This document shows positions 56,745 through 64,000 of a stretch of 64,000 nucleotides of DNA, piece after piece. Each line of letters starts with the position of its first letter. Within the stretch, counting starts at the first letter, position 1. The DNA is from Geodermatophilus obscurus DSM 43160 (GTDB lineage Bacteria > Actinomycetota > Actinomycetes > Mycobacteriales > Geodermatophilaceae): assembly GCF_000025345.1 (NCBI RefSeq), contig NC_013757.1:3348001-3412000 (forward strand). Reading direction: 5' to 3'. Under the pieces are notes generated by a model. It was not told the origin of the DNA, did not search any database, and saw only the letters and a list, made by a program, of their open reading frames with translations. The translations under genes were made by a program, and so were the position numbers.

Positions 56745-57542
56745 GTGGACGTCATCCCGCTCTTCCCGCTGGGGACGCCGCTGTTCCCCGGGGTGGTCCT
56801 GCCTCTGCAGGTGTTCGAGCCGCGCTACCGGCGGCTGGTGCGCGACCTGCTGGAGCTGCCGGAGGGCGCTGCCCGCTGCTTCGGCGTCGTGGCCATCCGG
56901 CAGGGCTGGGAGGTCGAGGACGTCGCCCCGGCCGAGGCCCTCTACGACGTCGGCTGCACCGCCCGGCTGCAGACCGTGCGGCCCCAGCCCGACGGCGGGT
57001 TCCGCATCGTCACCGTCGGCGGGGACCGGTTCCGGCTGCTCGACCTCGTGGTCGGCGAGGAACCGCCGTACCTGCAGGCGGAGGTCGAGTGGCTCGCCGA
57101 GGAGGAGGCCGCCGAGGAGGCCGCCGGCGACCAGGAGGGGCTGACCGCGGCCGGCGGCTGGCCGGCCGACCCCCGGCACGAGGACCTGGTCTCGGCGGTG
57201 GCGCGCGGCTCCATGGACGTGCTGGTGCGCGGGGTGGGCGCCCTGTTCGGCCGCTACGTCACCGCGGTGGCCACGCTGACCGGGGACGTCGACGGCGAGG
57301 AGCCCGACACCGCGGACCTGCTCGACGCCGTCTCCGGGGAGCCGCGGGCGCTGTCCTACCTGGTGGCCTCCGCCGCCTTGCTGACCACGGAGGACCGGCA
57401 GGAGCTGCTGGCCGAGTCCGCCACCCGCCGGCGGCTGCAGACCGAGTCCCGGCTGCTGCGCCGCGAGCTGACGCTGCTGGAGACCATCGGCGCGGTACCG
57501 GCGCCGCTGCAGCGCTTCACCGGCCCGCGCAGCGTCAACTAG
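56745..57542 (+). CDS. Lon N-terminal (LON substrate-binding) domain protein
   Basis: A 265-residue stand-alone PUA-like LON domain: [29 protein letters not shown] at the N-terminus and [26 protein letters not shown], followed by a helical C-terminal part ([20 protein letters not shown]). No AAA or protease domain is attached. GTG 56745. Divergent from hisD. Its TAG stop shares bases with the stop of the convergent membrane-protein gene. Confidence 0.9.
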   Translation: MDVIPLFPLGTPLFPGVVLPLQVFEPRYRRLVRDLLELPEGAARCFGVVAIRQGWEVEDVAPAEALYDVGCTARLQTVRPQPDGGFRIVTVGGDRFRLLDLVVGEEPPYLQAEVEWLAEEEAAEEAAGDQEGLTAAGGWPADPRHEDLVSAVARGSMDVLVRGVGALFGRYVTAVATLTGDVDGEEPDTADLLDAVSGEPRALSYLVASAALLTTEDRQELLAESATRRRLQTESRLLRRELTLLETIGAVPAPLQRFTGPRSVN

Positions 57543-58222
57543 CGGACGGCGCCCTCGGGGGCCTCGTTCTCGGATGCCCCGCTCTCGGAGGTCTCGGCCT
57601 CGGGCAGCGGGCCGCCGGCCGGCGGTCGGGCGGGCGCGGGGTCGGGCCGGTCGAGGTCCTCGGCCGCGGTCAGCAGCGTGGACACCACGTAGGCCAGGAC
57701 GGCGAGGAACGGGGCGACCGCCAGCGCCGCCGGGGAGCCGAGCCGCAGCGGGGTGATCACCTGGGTGCCGACGGCGGCCAGCTCGGCCGGCGAGGGCCCG
57801 GCGCCCAGCAGCTCGCCGAGCTGCCAGGCGACGAGGGAGGCCAGCACCGTCCCGACGGCCAGGGCCAGCACGGTCGCGACCCCGCGGCGCCGGCGCAGCC
57901 GCCAGGCGACCAGCCCGGCCACCAGACCGAGGCCGGCCAGCACGAGGGTGTAGACGCCGTCGTCGGCGACCAGCAGCTCGGCGGAGGGGTGACCGACCGG
58001 GACCGGGCCGTCCGCGGTGACCTCGAAGGTCGCCCGCGGGGCAAGCGCCCACCACAGCAGCCCGGACGGCACCCCGGCCAGCAGCAGGACGCCGGCCAGC
58101 ACCAGCGAACCGCGCAGGTCGGCGCGCAGCTCGGCGCGACCCGGCCAGGGGGCACCGGCACCCCACCGGGCGGGGCGGACGGGCGGTGGCCCGGCGGAGG
58201 CGGGTGCGGGGGTGCTGTCCAC
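57539..58222 (-). CDS. DUF2567-like multi-pass membrane protein
   Basis: A 227-residue protein with four hydrophobic helices and the family-like stretch [20 protein letters not shown] near residue 50, a [20 protein letters not shown] segment and an acidic C-terminus. Function unknown. GTG 58222 chosen; a TTG four codons upstream is possible. Its stop overlaps that of the Lon-domain gene at CTAG. Confidence 0.75.
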   Translation of the reverse strand: MDSTPAPASAGPPPVRPARWGAGAPWPGRAELRADLRGSLVLAGVLLLAGVPSGLLWWALAPRATFEVTADGPVPVGHPSAELLVADDGVYTLVLAGLGLVAGLVAWRLRRRRGVATVLALAVGTVLASLVAWQLGELLGAGPSPAELAAVGTQVITPLRLGSPAALAVAPFLAVLAYVVSTLLTAAEDLDRPDPAPARPPAGGPLPEAETSESGASENEAPEGAVR

Positions 58223-58291
58223 GCCCCCAGTCAACCCCGCCGGGCTGTGCGTCTCATCCGCGCCGGCGGGTTGCCCGCTCAGCGCTCAGCC

Positions 58292-58436
58292 CTCGGCCCC
58301 GTCCCGACCAGGCCCCGCCCAGCGGCTCGGCGCGAGCCCGGTGACGTACCGGAACGGTCCCCTGCAGGGTCACGCCGCCGGCCCCGCCCAGCGGCTCGGC
58401 GGGAGCCGGCGGGGGATGAGGAGGACGGGGTCCTCG
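58292..58436. repeat. Palindromic intergenic repeat E9 (compound, with internal duplication)
   Basis: GGCCCCGTCCC (58295-58305) at the left and GAGGACGGGGTCCTC (about 58421-58435) at the right match the ends of E4/E5 in inverse orientation. Between them a 28-base unit starting GGCCCCGCCCAGCGGCTCGG occurs twice (58311-58338 and 58380-58407, one mismatch), and CCGGTGACGTACCGGAACGG also occurs in E2. It lies downstream of dnaE. Confidence 0.65.
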
Positions 58437-58460
58437 CACGGTGGGGGCAGGGGTCCGCCC

Positions 58461-61400
58461 TCACAGCAGGGCGACGCTGGTCGGGCCCAGCAGCGCCTTG
58501 ATGTCGCCCATGAGCGCCGTGCTGGGTCGCACCCGCAGCCCCTGGTCCAGCCGCAGCACCGTCTCCCGGCTGCCGTTGACCAGCTTCAGCTGCACCTCGG
58601 TGGTGCCCGGGTGGCTGCCCAGCACCTCGCGGAGCCGCTCGACCACCGGCGGGGTGCACCGGGCCGCCGCCATCGACACGAGCACCGGGCCGCGCGCGCC
58701 CTCGGTGAGCTCGGGGATGGTGACCTCGGAGCCGAACAGCGAGGGCTGGTCGTCGCGCCGGCTGATCCGCCCCTTGACCACGACGATCTGGTCGCGGACG
58801 ACCTTCTCCGAGACCTCCGCCCAGGTCTTCGGGAAGAAGAGCACCTCGATGCCGGACTCGAGGTCCTCGAGGGTCGCGATGGCCCACGGCGCGCCCTGCT
58901 TGTTGGTCCGCGGCGCGACCGAGGTGAGGATGCCGGCGATGGTGACGTTCGCGCCGTCCTCGACACCGCCGGCGTTGATCTCCGCGATCGGCGTGTCCGC
59001 GTTGGCGGCGAGCACGTGCTCCACGCCGTGCAGCGGGTGGTCGGAGACGTAGAGGCCGAGCATGTCGCGCTCGAACACCAGCCGCTCGGACTTCGACCAG
59101 TCCGCCGTCGGGATCGCGATGTCCAGCGCCCCGCTGAAGGGGTCGTCCGCGCCCTCGTCGCCGAAGCTGCCGAAGAGGTCGAACTGCCCCTCGGCCTCCC
59201 TGCGCTTGAGCGCCATCGCGGAGTCGACGGCCTGGGCGTGGACGGCGACGATGCCCTGACGGGAGTGGCCCAGGGAGTCGAACGCCCCGGCCTTGGCCAG
59301 GGACTCGATGACCTTCTTGTTGCAGGCCACCGTGTCGATCTTGCGCATGAAGTCCGCGAAGTCCTTGAACGCGCCCTTCTCCTCGCGAGCCCGGCGGATC
59401 GAGTCGACGACGTTGTGCCCGACGTTGCGCACCGACGCGAGACCGAAGCGGATGTCGGTGCCGACGGCGGTGAAGTCCCAGGACGACTCGTTGACGTCCG
59501 GCGGGAGCACCTTGATGCCCATCCGCCGGCACTCGGCCAGGTAGATCGGCCGGCGGTCCTTGTCGTCGCCGACGCTGGTCAGCAGCCCGGCCATGTACTC
59601 GGCCGGGTAGTTGGCCTTGAGGTAGGCGGTCCAGTAGGACACCAGGCCGTAGGCGGCCGAGTGGGCCTTGTTGAAGGCGTAGTCGGCAAACGGGACGAGG
59701 ATGTCCCACAGCGTCTTGATCGCCGCGTCGGAGAAGCCGCGTTCCTTCATGCCGGCCTCGAACCCGACGAACTCCGCGTCCAGGACCGACTTCTTCTTCT
59801 TGCCCATCGCGCGGCGCAGCAGGTCGGCCTTGCCGAGGGAGTACCCGGCGACCTTCTGCGCGATCGCCATGACCTGCTCCTGGTAGACGATCAGGCCGTA
59901 GGTCGTGCCGAGGATGTCCTCCAGCGGCTCGGCCAGCTCCGGGTGGATCGGCGTGATCTCCTGCTGGCCGTTCTTGCGCAGCGCGTAGTTGGTGTGCGAG
60001 TTCGCACCCATCGGGCCGGGCCGGTAGAGCGCGCCGACGGCGGAGATGTCCTCGAAGTTGTCCGGCCGCATGAGCCGCAGCAGCGAGCGCATCGGGCCGC
60101 CGTCGAACTGGAAGACGCCGAGGGTGTCGCCGCGGGACAGCAGCGCGTAGGTGGCCGGGTCGGTGAGGTCCTTGCTGATCTCGTCGAGGTCGATCGGCTC
60201 CTTGCCGTTCGCGACGATGTTGCGCAGCGCGTCGTCGATGACCGTGAGGTTGCGCAGGCCCAGGAAGTCCATCTTCAGCAGGCCGAGCGTCTCGCAGGTC
60301 GGGTAGTCGAACTGCGTGATGACCGCGCCGTCGGCCTCGCGCCGCATGATCGGGATGCTGTCGATCAAGGGGTACCGGCCGATGATGACGCCCGCGGCGT
60401 GCACGCCCCACTGCCGCTTCAGGCCCTCGAGCTTGCGCGCCTGGTCGACGACCTCGGCCGCGCCGGGGTCGGACTCGTAGCGGGCCCGGAACTCCGCGGC
60501 CTCCTTGTAGCGCGGGTGGGCCGGGTCGAAGACCCCCGACAGCGGGATGCCCTTGCCCATCACGTCCGGGGGCATGAGCTTGGTGAGCTCGTCGCCGACC
60601 GAGTAGGGCCGGTCGAGCACGCGGGCGGCGTCCTTGATCGCGGCCTTGGCCTTGATGGTGCCGTAGGTGACGATCTGGCTGACCCGCTCCTCGCCGTACT
60701 TCTGCGAGACGTACTGGATGACCTCGCCGCGGCGGCGGTCGTCGAAGTCGATGTCGACGTCGGGCATGGAGACGCGCTCGGGGTTGAGGAACCGCTCGAA
60801 GATCAGCCCGTGCGCCAGCGGGTCGAGGTCGGTGATGCCCATGGCGTACGCGGCCAGCGAGCCCGCGGCCGAGCCACGGCCCGGGCCGACGCGGATGCCG
60901 TTGTCCTTGGCCCAGTTGATGAAGTCGGCGACCACGAGGAAGTACCCCGGGAAGCCCATCTGGGTGATGATCCCGACCTCGTAGTCGGCCTGCTTGCGCA
61001 CGTGGTCGGGGATGCCGCCCGGCCAGCGCTTGTGCAGCCCGCGCTCGACCTCCTTGATGAACCAGGAGGTCTCGTCCTCCCCCGGCGGCAGCGGGAACCG
61101 TGGCATCAGGTCGGCGCCCTCGGTGAACTCCACCTCGCACTGCTCGGCCACCAGCAGCGTGTTGTCGCACGCCTCGGGCAGCTCGCTGAACAGCGCGCGC
61201 ATCTCCGCGGCGGACTTCAGGTAGTAGCCGTCGCCGTTGAACTTGAAGCGGTTGGTCTCGTTGAGCCGCGACCCGGTCTGGATGCACAGCAGGGCGTCGT
61301 GCGCCTCGGCGTCCTCGCGGTGGGTGTAGTGCAGGTCGTTGGTGCCCAGCAGCGGGATGCCGAGCTCCTTGGCGATCTCCAGCAGCGCCGGGCGGGTCTT

Positions 61401-62018
61401 CTTCTCGATGGCCAGCCCGTGGTCCATCACCTCGGCGTAGAAGTTCTCCTTGCCGAAGATGTCCTGGAAGTCGGCGGCGGCCTGCCGGGCCCTGTCGTGC
61501 TTACCGGCCCGCAGCCACATGTTGACCTCACCGGAGGGACACCCGGTGGTGGCGATGAGACCCGTGCCGTAGCGCTCCAGCAGGTCGCGGTCGAACCGCG
61601 GCTTGCGGTACTGCCCCTCGAGGCTGGCCATCGAGGAGATGCGGAAGAGGTTGTGCATCCCCTCCGTCGTGCGGGCCAGCAGTGTCATGTGCGTGTAGGC
61701 GGCCTTGCCGCGCGAGGAGCCGCCCTCGCCGTCCTCGTCGATGAGGTTCTCGCCGAAGTCGAACGGCGCCCGGTCGAAGCGCGAGCCCGGGGTGTAGTAG
61801 CCCTCCATGCCGATGATCGGCTTCACGCCGGCGGCCTTGGCCTGCTTGTAGAAGTCGTAGGCGCCGAAGACGTTGCCGTGGTCGGTCATCGCCAGCGCCG
61901 GCATCCCCTGCTCGGCGGCGGCCTTGGTGACCTCCGGCAGCTTGGCCGCTCCGTCGAGCATCGAGTACTCGGTGTGTACGTGCAGGTGCACGAACGAGTC
62001 GGACGACGGGGTGCTCAC
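58461..62018 (-). CDS. dnaE: DNA polymerase III alpha subunit
   Basis: The 1185-residue replicative polymerase. N-terminal PHP domain (FVHLHVHTEYSMLDGAAKLP, AMTDHGNVFGAYDF), catalytic palm aspartates in RVSMPDVDIDFDDRRRGEVI, fingers motif RRAMGKKKKSVLDAEFVGF, then helix-hairpin-helix and OB domain (ANVTIAGILTSVAPRTNKQG). Length matches DnaE1. GTG 62018 chosen. Followed by repeat E9. Confidence 0.98.
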   Translation of the reverse strand: MSTPSSDSFVHLHVHTEYSMLDGAAKLPEVTKAAAEQGMPALAMTDHGNVFGAYDFYKQAKAAGVKPIIGMEGYYTPGSRFDRAPFDFGENLIDEDGEGGSSRGKAAYTHMTLLARTTEGMHNLFRISSMASLEGQYRKPRFDRDLLERYGTGLIATTGCPSGEVNMWLRAGKHDRARQAAADFQDIFGKENFYAEVMDHGLAIEKKTRPALLEIAKELGIPLLGTNDLHYTHREDAEAHDALLCIQTGSRLNETNRFKFNGDGYYLKSAAEMRALFSELPEACDNTLLVAEQCEVEFTEGADLMPRFPLPPGEDETSWFIKEVERGLHKRWPGGIPDHVRKQADYEVGIITQMGFPGYFLVVADFINWAKDNGIRVGPGRGSAAGSLAAYAMGITDLDPLAHGLIFERFLNPERVSMPDVDIDFDDRRRGEVIQYVSQKYGEERVSQIVTYGTIKAKAAIKDAARVLDRPYSVGDELTKLMPPDVMGKGIPLSGVFDPAHPRYKEAAEFRARYESDPGAAEVVDQARKLEGLKRQWGVHAAGVIIGRYPLIDSIPIMRREADGAVITQFDYPTCETLGLLKMDFLGLRNLTVIDDALRNIVANGKEPIDLDEISKDLTDPATYALLSRGDTLGVFQFDGGPMRSLLRLMRPDNFEDISAVGALYRPGPMGANSHTNYALRKNGQQEITPIHPELAEPLEDILGTTYGLIVYQEQVMAIAQKVAGYSLGKADLLRRAMGKKKKSVLDAEFVGFEAGMKERGFSDAAIKTLWDILVPFADYAFNKAHSAAYGLVSYWTAYLKANYPAEYMAGLLTSVGDDKDRRPIYLAECRRMGIKVLPPDVNESSWDFTAVGTDIRFGLASVRNVGHNVVDSIRRAREEKGAFKDFADFMRKIDTVACNKKVIESLAKAGAFDSLGHSRQGIVAVHAQAVDSAMALKRREAEGQFDLFGSFGDEGADDPFSGALDIAIPTADWSKSERLVFERDMLGLYVSDHPLHGVEHVLAANADTPIAEINAGGVEDGANVTIAGILTSVAPRTNKQGAPWAIATLEDLESGIEVLFFPKTWAEVSEKVVRDQIVVVKGRISRRDDQPSLFGSEVTIPELTEGARGPVLVSMAAARCTPPVVERLREVLGSHPGTTEVQLKLVNGSRETVLRLDQGLRVRPSTALMGDIKALLGPTSVALL

Positions 62019-62202
62019 GTTCGTTGGTGCTCCTCACAGGTCGTGCGTGCCCGGCCGTCGGGGATCCGGCGGGCGACCGGCGGGGAAGACCGGCGGTGCT
62101 GTGGTCCGGGGGTGCGGGCCGGGGGCGACCCGATCCTCGCACTCCCGGAGGTCTACTCCGAGGCTCTGACAGAACGTGTCTCGCCCTCGGCGGACCGATC
62201 CG
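62019..62202 (-). promoter_or_regulatory. Upstream region of dnaE (184 bases)
   Basis: No gene seen. No clear promoter elements or SOS box found. The acetyltransferase gene ends at its far edge. Confidence 0.25.
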
Positions 62203-62628
62203 TCACACCAGCGGACGCCGCATCGTGACGTGCGCGATACCGGCCTCCTCGTAGACGTCGCCGACGGCGGTGTAGCCGGCCCGCTCGTAGAAGCCCCGGG
62301 CCGTGAGCTGGGCGTGCAGCTCGACCTCCGGCAGGCCCACGACGGCGGCCTGCCGGTGCAGCTCGGCGAGGACGGCGGCGCCGTGGCCACGCCCGCGGGC
62401 CGCCGCGTCGACCGCCATCCGCCCGATCACCGCCCGGCCGTCGCGCACGAGCAGCCGCCCGGTGGCCACCACGCGACCGTCCTCGTCCTCGGCGAGGGCG
62501 TGCACCGCGGTGGCGTCGTGCTCGTCCTGCTCCACCTCGGTCGGCACGCCCTGCTCCTCGACGAAGACGCGGGTGCGCAGGGCGGCCACCTCCGGCCAGT
62601 CCGCCGCCGTGGCGCGCCGGGCCCTCAC
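62203..62628 (-). CDS. GNAT-family N-acetyltransferase (ElaA-like)
   Basis: A 141-residue GNAT: ALRTRVFVEEQGVPTEVEQD at the N-terminus, ATGRLLVRDGRAVIGRMAVD, the acetyl-CoA loop ARGRGHGAAVLAELH, and a C-terminal ARGFYERAGYTAVGDVYEE. The VFVEEQGVP opening is typical of the ElaA/YjcF group. Substrate unknown. Intact, unlike the GNAT gene at 11495. Confidence 0.9.
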   Translation of the reverse strand: MRARRATAADWPEVAALRTRVFVEEQGVPTEVEQDEHDATAVHALAEDEDGRVVATGRLLVRDGRAVIGRMAVDAAARGRGHGAAVLAELHRQAAVVGLPEVELHAQLTARGFYERAGYTAVGDVYEEAGIAHVTMRRPLV

Positions 62629-62632
62629 GCGG

Positions 62633-62703
62633 CCTCCTCGCTGCGCTCGTCGGCGCGTCCGCGCCGCCCGGCTGCGTCCGTGCGTGAGCTCGCACGCCCG
62701 CTC
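62633..62703. repeat. CTCCTCGCTGCGCTC tract with terminal inverted repeat
   Basis: CTCCTCGCTGCGCTCGTCGG is followed by GTGAGCTCGCACGCCCGCTCAC (62682-62703), an imperfect palindrome with the CTCGC core seen in the larger repeats. Lies between the GNAT and CPBP genes and touches the CPBP stop. Confidence 0.35.
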
Positions 62704-63496
62704 ACGTGGGCCTCCGGACGACGTCGGGCAGCGCGGACGCGGGCACCAGCAGGAAGCGCAGGTCGATCAGCGCGTGCAGGACGACGGGCAGCAGCAGCGA
62801 CCCGGTGCCCAGGTACAGCCCCGCCATGACGCCGCCCAGGACGCCGGTCGTCACGATGCCGGCGACGCCCTGGTAGGCGTGCGCCAGCCCGAACGCCAGC
62901 GCGCCGGCCACCACCAGCACCGGCGTCGGCAGCTCCCCGCCGACCGCCGCCACCACGGCGAGGAAGAAGCCGCGGTAGAGCCACTCCTCGCAGACGCCGG
63001 CGGTCACCCCGACCAGCGTGAACAGCCGCCGCTCCGCCGTCGTCCGCGGCAGCAGCGCCAGGGTGGCGTGCACGGCCGGCTCGGAGTGCCGCCCCTCCCC
63101 CGGCCGGCGCAGCTCGGTCGCCGCCTGCGCCAGCGCACCCGAGCGCAGCGCCCGCGTGGAGACGACGACGAAGCCGAGGACGGCGACGGTGGCCGCGACG
63201 GCCAGCGGGCCGGGCCACGACTGCGGCCAGCGCAGGCCCACGGCGCCGGCGTCCACCCCGGGTGCCGACAGCCAGACCACCAGGGCGACCACCGCCAGGC
63301 CCCACTCCAGCACCAGCAGCCGGGCGTAGAAGGACCGCCGCGCGCCGGCGTCGGTGCGCAGGCGGCCCTCGAAGCGGCGGTGCAGCACGTGGCCGACGAA
63401 CGGCTCCCCGACCACCAGGTAGCCGGCGACGACGACGGCGGACAGCGCGGCCGGGCCCCACTCGGTGAGCGAGCCGGGCAGCCCGACGGGAGTCAC
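62702..63496 (-). CDS. CPBP-family intramembrane metalloprotease
   Basis: A 264-residue membrane protein with about seven helices and the CPBP (Abi/CAAX-like) motifs in order: CEEWLYRGF (EExxxR), FGLAHAYQG (FxxxH) and a later VVLHALID (H). Members cleave membrane substrates or act in protein maturation; the target is unknown. GTG/ATG choice follows the first frame start at 63496 (ATG-type N-terminus MTPVGLPGSL). Confidence 0.88.
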   Translation of the reverse strand: MTPVGLPGSLTEWGPAALSAVVVAGYLVVGEPFVGHVLHRRFEGRLRTDAGARRSFYARLLVLEWGLAVVALVVWLSAPGVDAGAVGLRWPQSWPGPLAVAATVAVLGFVVVSTRALRSGALAQAATELRRPGEGRHSEPAVHATLALLPRTTAERRLFTLVGVTAGVCEEWLYRGFFLAVVAAVGGELPTPVLVVAGALAFGLAHAYQGVAGIVTTGVLGGVMAGLYLGTGSLLLPVVLHALIDLRFLLVPASALPDVVRRPT

Positions 63497-63527
63497 GGCC
63501 GAGCTCGCAGGCTCGCGCGCACGGGCG

Positions 63528-64000
63528 TCAGGACTCGGCGCGCAGGATGTCGAGCGCGCCGGCCAGGTCGGGCGGGAAGGGGCTGGTGAACTCCATCCAG
63601 TGGCCGTCGGCCGGGTGCGGGATGCCCAGCCGCGCGGCGTGCAGCCACTGCCGCGAGACGCCCAGCCGGGCGGCCAGGGTCGGGTCGGCGCCGTAGGTGG
63701 TGTCGCCGACGCAGGGGTGGCGCATCGCCGAGAAGTGCACCCGGATCTGGTGGGTGCGACCGGTCTCCAGCCGGATGTCGACCAGGCTGGCGGCCGGGAA
63801 GGCCTCGGCGACCTCGTAGTGGGTCACCGACGGGCGCCCGCCCTGGACGACGGCGAACCTCCAGTCGTGCTTGGGGTGCCGGTCGATCGGGGCGTCGATG
63901 GTGCCCCGGGAGGGGTCGGGATGGCCCTGGACGAGAGCGGCGTAGCCCTTCTCGACCGTCCGTTGCTTGAAGGCCGCCTTGAGCGCGGTGTAGGCCCGCT
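63528..64000 (-). CDS. RluD-type pseudouridine synthase, N-terminus outside window
   Basis: The C-terminal 157 residues of a 23S rRNA pseudouridine synthase run to the window end: [35 protein letters not shown] (uridine-binding), [16 protein letters not shown] and [14 protein letters not shown] are standard for RluA/RluC/RluD. The catalytic aspartate and the N-terminal part lie beyond base 64000. Confidence 0.93.
   Translation of the reverse strand, partial: RAYTALKAAFKQRTVEKGYAALVQGHPDPSRGTIDAPIDRHPKHDWRFAVVQGGRPSVTHYEVAEAFPAASLVDIRLETGRTHQIRVHFSAMRHPCVGDTTYGADPTLAARLGVSRQWLHAARLGIPHPADGHWMEFTSPFPPDLAGALDILRAES

Noticed and set aside
58292..58436. CRISPR array suggested by the repeated 28-base unit
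   Set aside because: Only two copies, palindromic arms at the ends and no regular spacers; fits the intergenic repeat family instead.
58017..62228. A 1403-codon plus-strand open frame antisense to dnaE
   Set aside because: Shadow of dnaE with no family resemblance.

Overview
The window is about 74% GC, uses many GTG starts, and is packed with genes in overlapping start/stop pairs. It reads as chromosomal DNA of a sporulating-type actinobacterium. An SsgA-like protein, a PriA-type HisA with no trpF, a Trp-operon-associated membrane protein, a TIGR03085-type DinB protein and a DUF222/HNH gene fit the Geodermatophilaceae (Blastococcus, Geodermatophilus, Modestobacter). That placement is inference from gene content, not from a marker gene. 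I see no rRNA, phage, transposase or CRISPR array.

Layout. 1-4.9 kb: end of a RibD/DHFR-like gene, tRNA-Val(CAC), a PGPGW membrane protein, an ECF sigma/anti-sigma pair, an SsgA-like gene, a tRNA-Gly/Cys/Val cluster, coaE and a small orphan ORF. 4.9-11.4 kb: rpsA, a methyltransferase, a frameshifted histidine phosphatase, polA and a hotdog thioesterase. 11.5-18.5 kb: a frameshifted acetyltransferase, then the branched-chain amino-acid ABC operon livHMGF facing a substrate-binding lipoprotein gene. 18.7-23.6 kb: an ANTAR response regulator, an odd tRNA-Leu(CAA), an aromatic amino-acid decarboxylase, tesB and pyk. 23.7-37.6 kb: minus-strand central nitrogen and tryptophan genes (gltBD, lgt, trpA, trpB, trpC, membrane protein, trpE, hisI). 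37.6-46 kb: membrane proteins, a flavoprotein dehydrogenase and a heterodimeric ABC exporter. 46-56.6 kb: histidine genes (hisF, ridA, hisA, hisH, a small membrane protein, hisB, hisC, hisD), split by a nitroreductase/SDR/molybdopterin cassette and a broken HNH gene with an SOS box. 56.7-64 kb: a Lon-domain protein, a DUF2567-like protein, dnaE, an acetyltransferase, a CPBP protease and a partial RluD-type synthase.

How the genes fit together. GltBD supplies glutamate. The trp and his genes are spread over several minus-strand blocks, many linked by 4-bp GTGA/ATGA overlaps that suggest translational coupling. PriA (hisA) probably does both the HisA and TrpF steps. The liv genes import branched-chain amino acids or related compounds.

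Most unusual observations. (1) The liv-linked substrate-binding lipoprotein (17191-18531) appears circularly permuted: its C-terminal lobe comes first, right after the lipobox. (2) A dispersed family of imperfect palindromes recurs at least nine times, nearly always at gene 3' ends. Arms are shared between copies and some copies are nested inside others. (3) LivH carries a secreted-type beta-sandwich domain in front of the permease. (4) A class-I-shaped tRNA has a leucine CAA anticodon. (5) Three genes are broken by single-base frameshifts, one of them an HNH gene behind a near-consensus SOS box.
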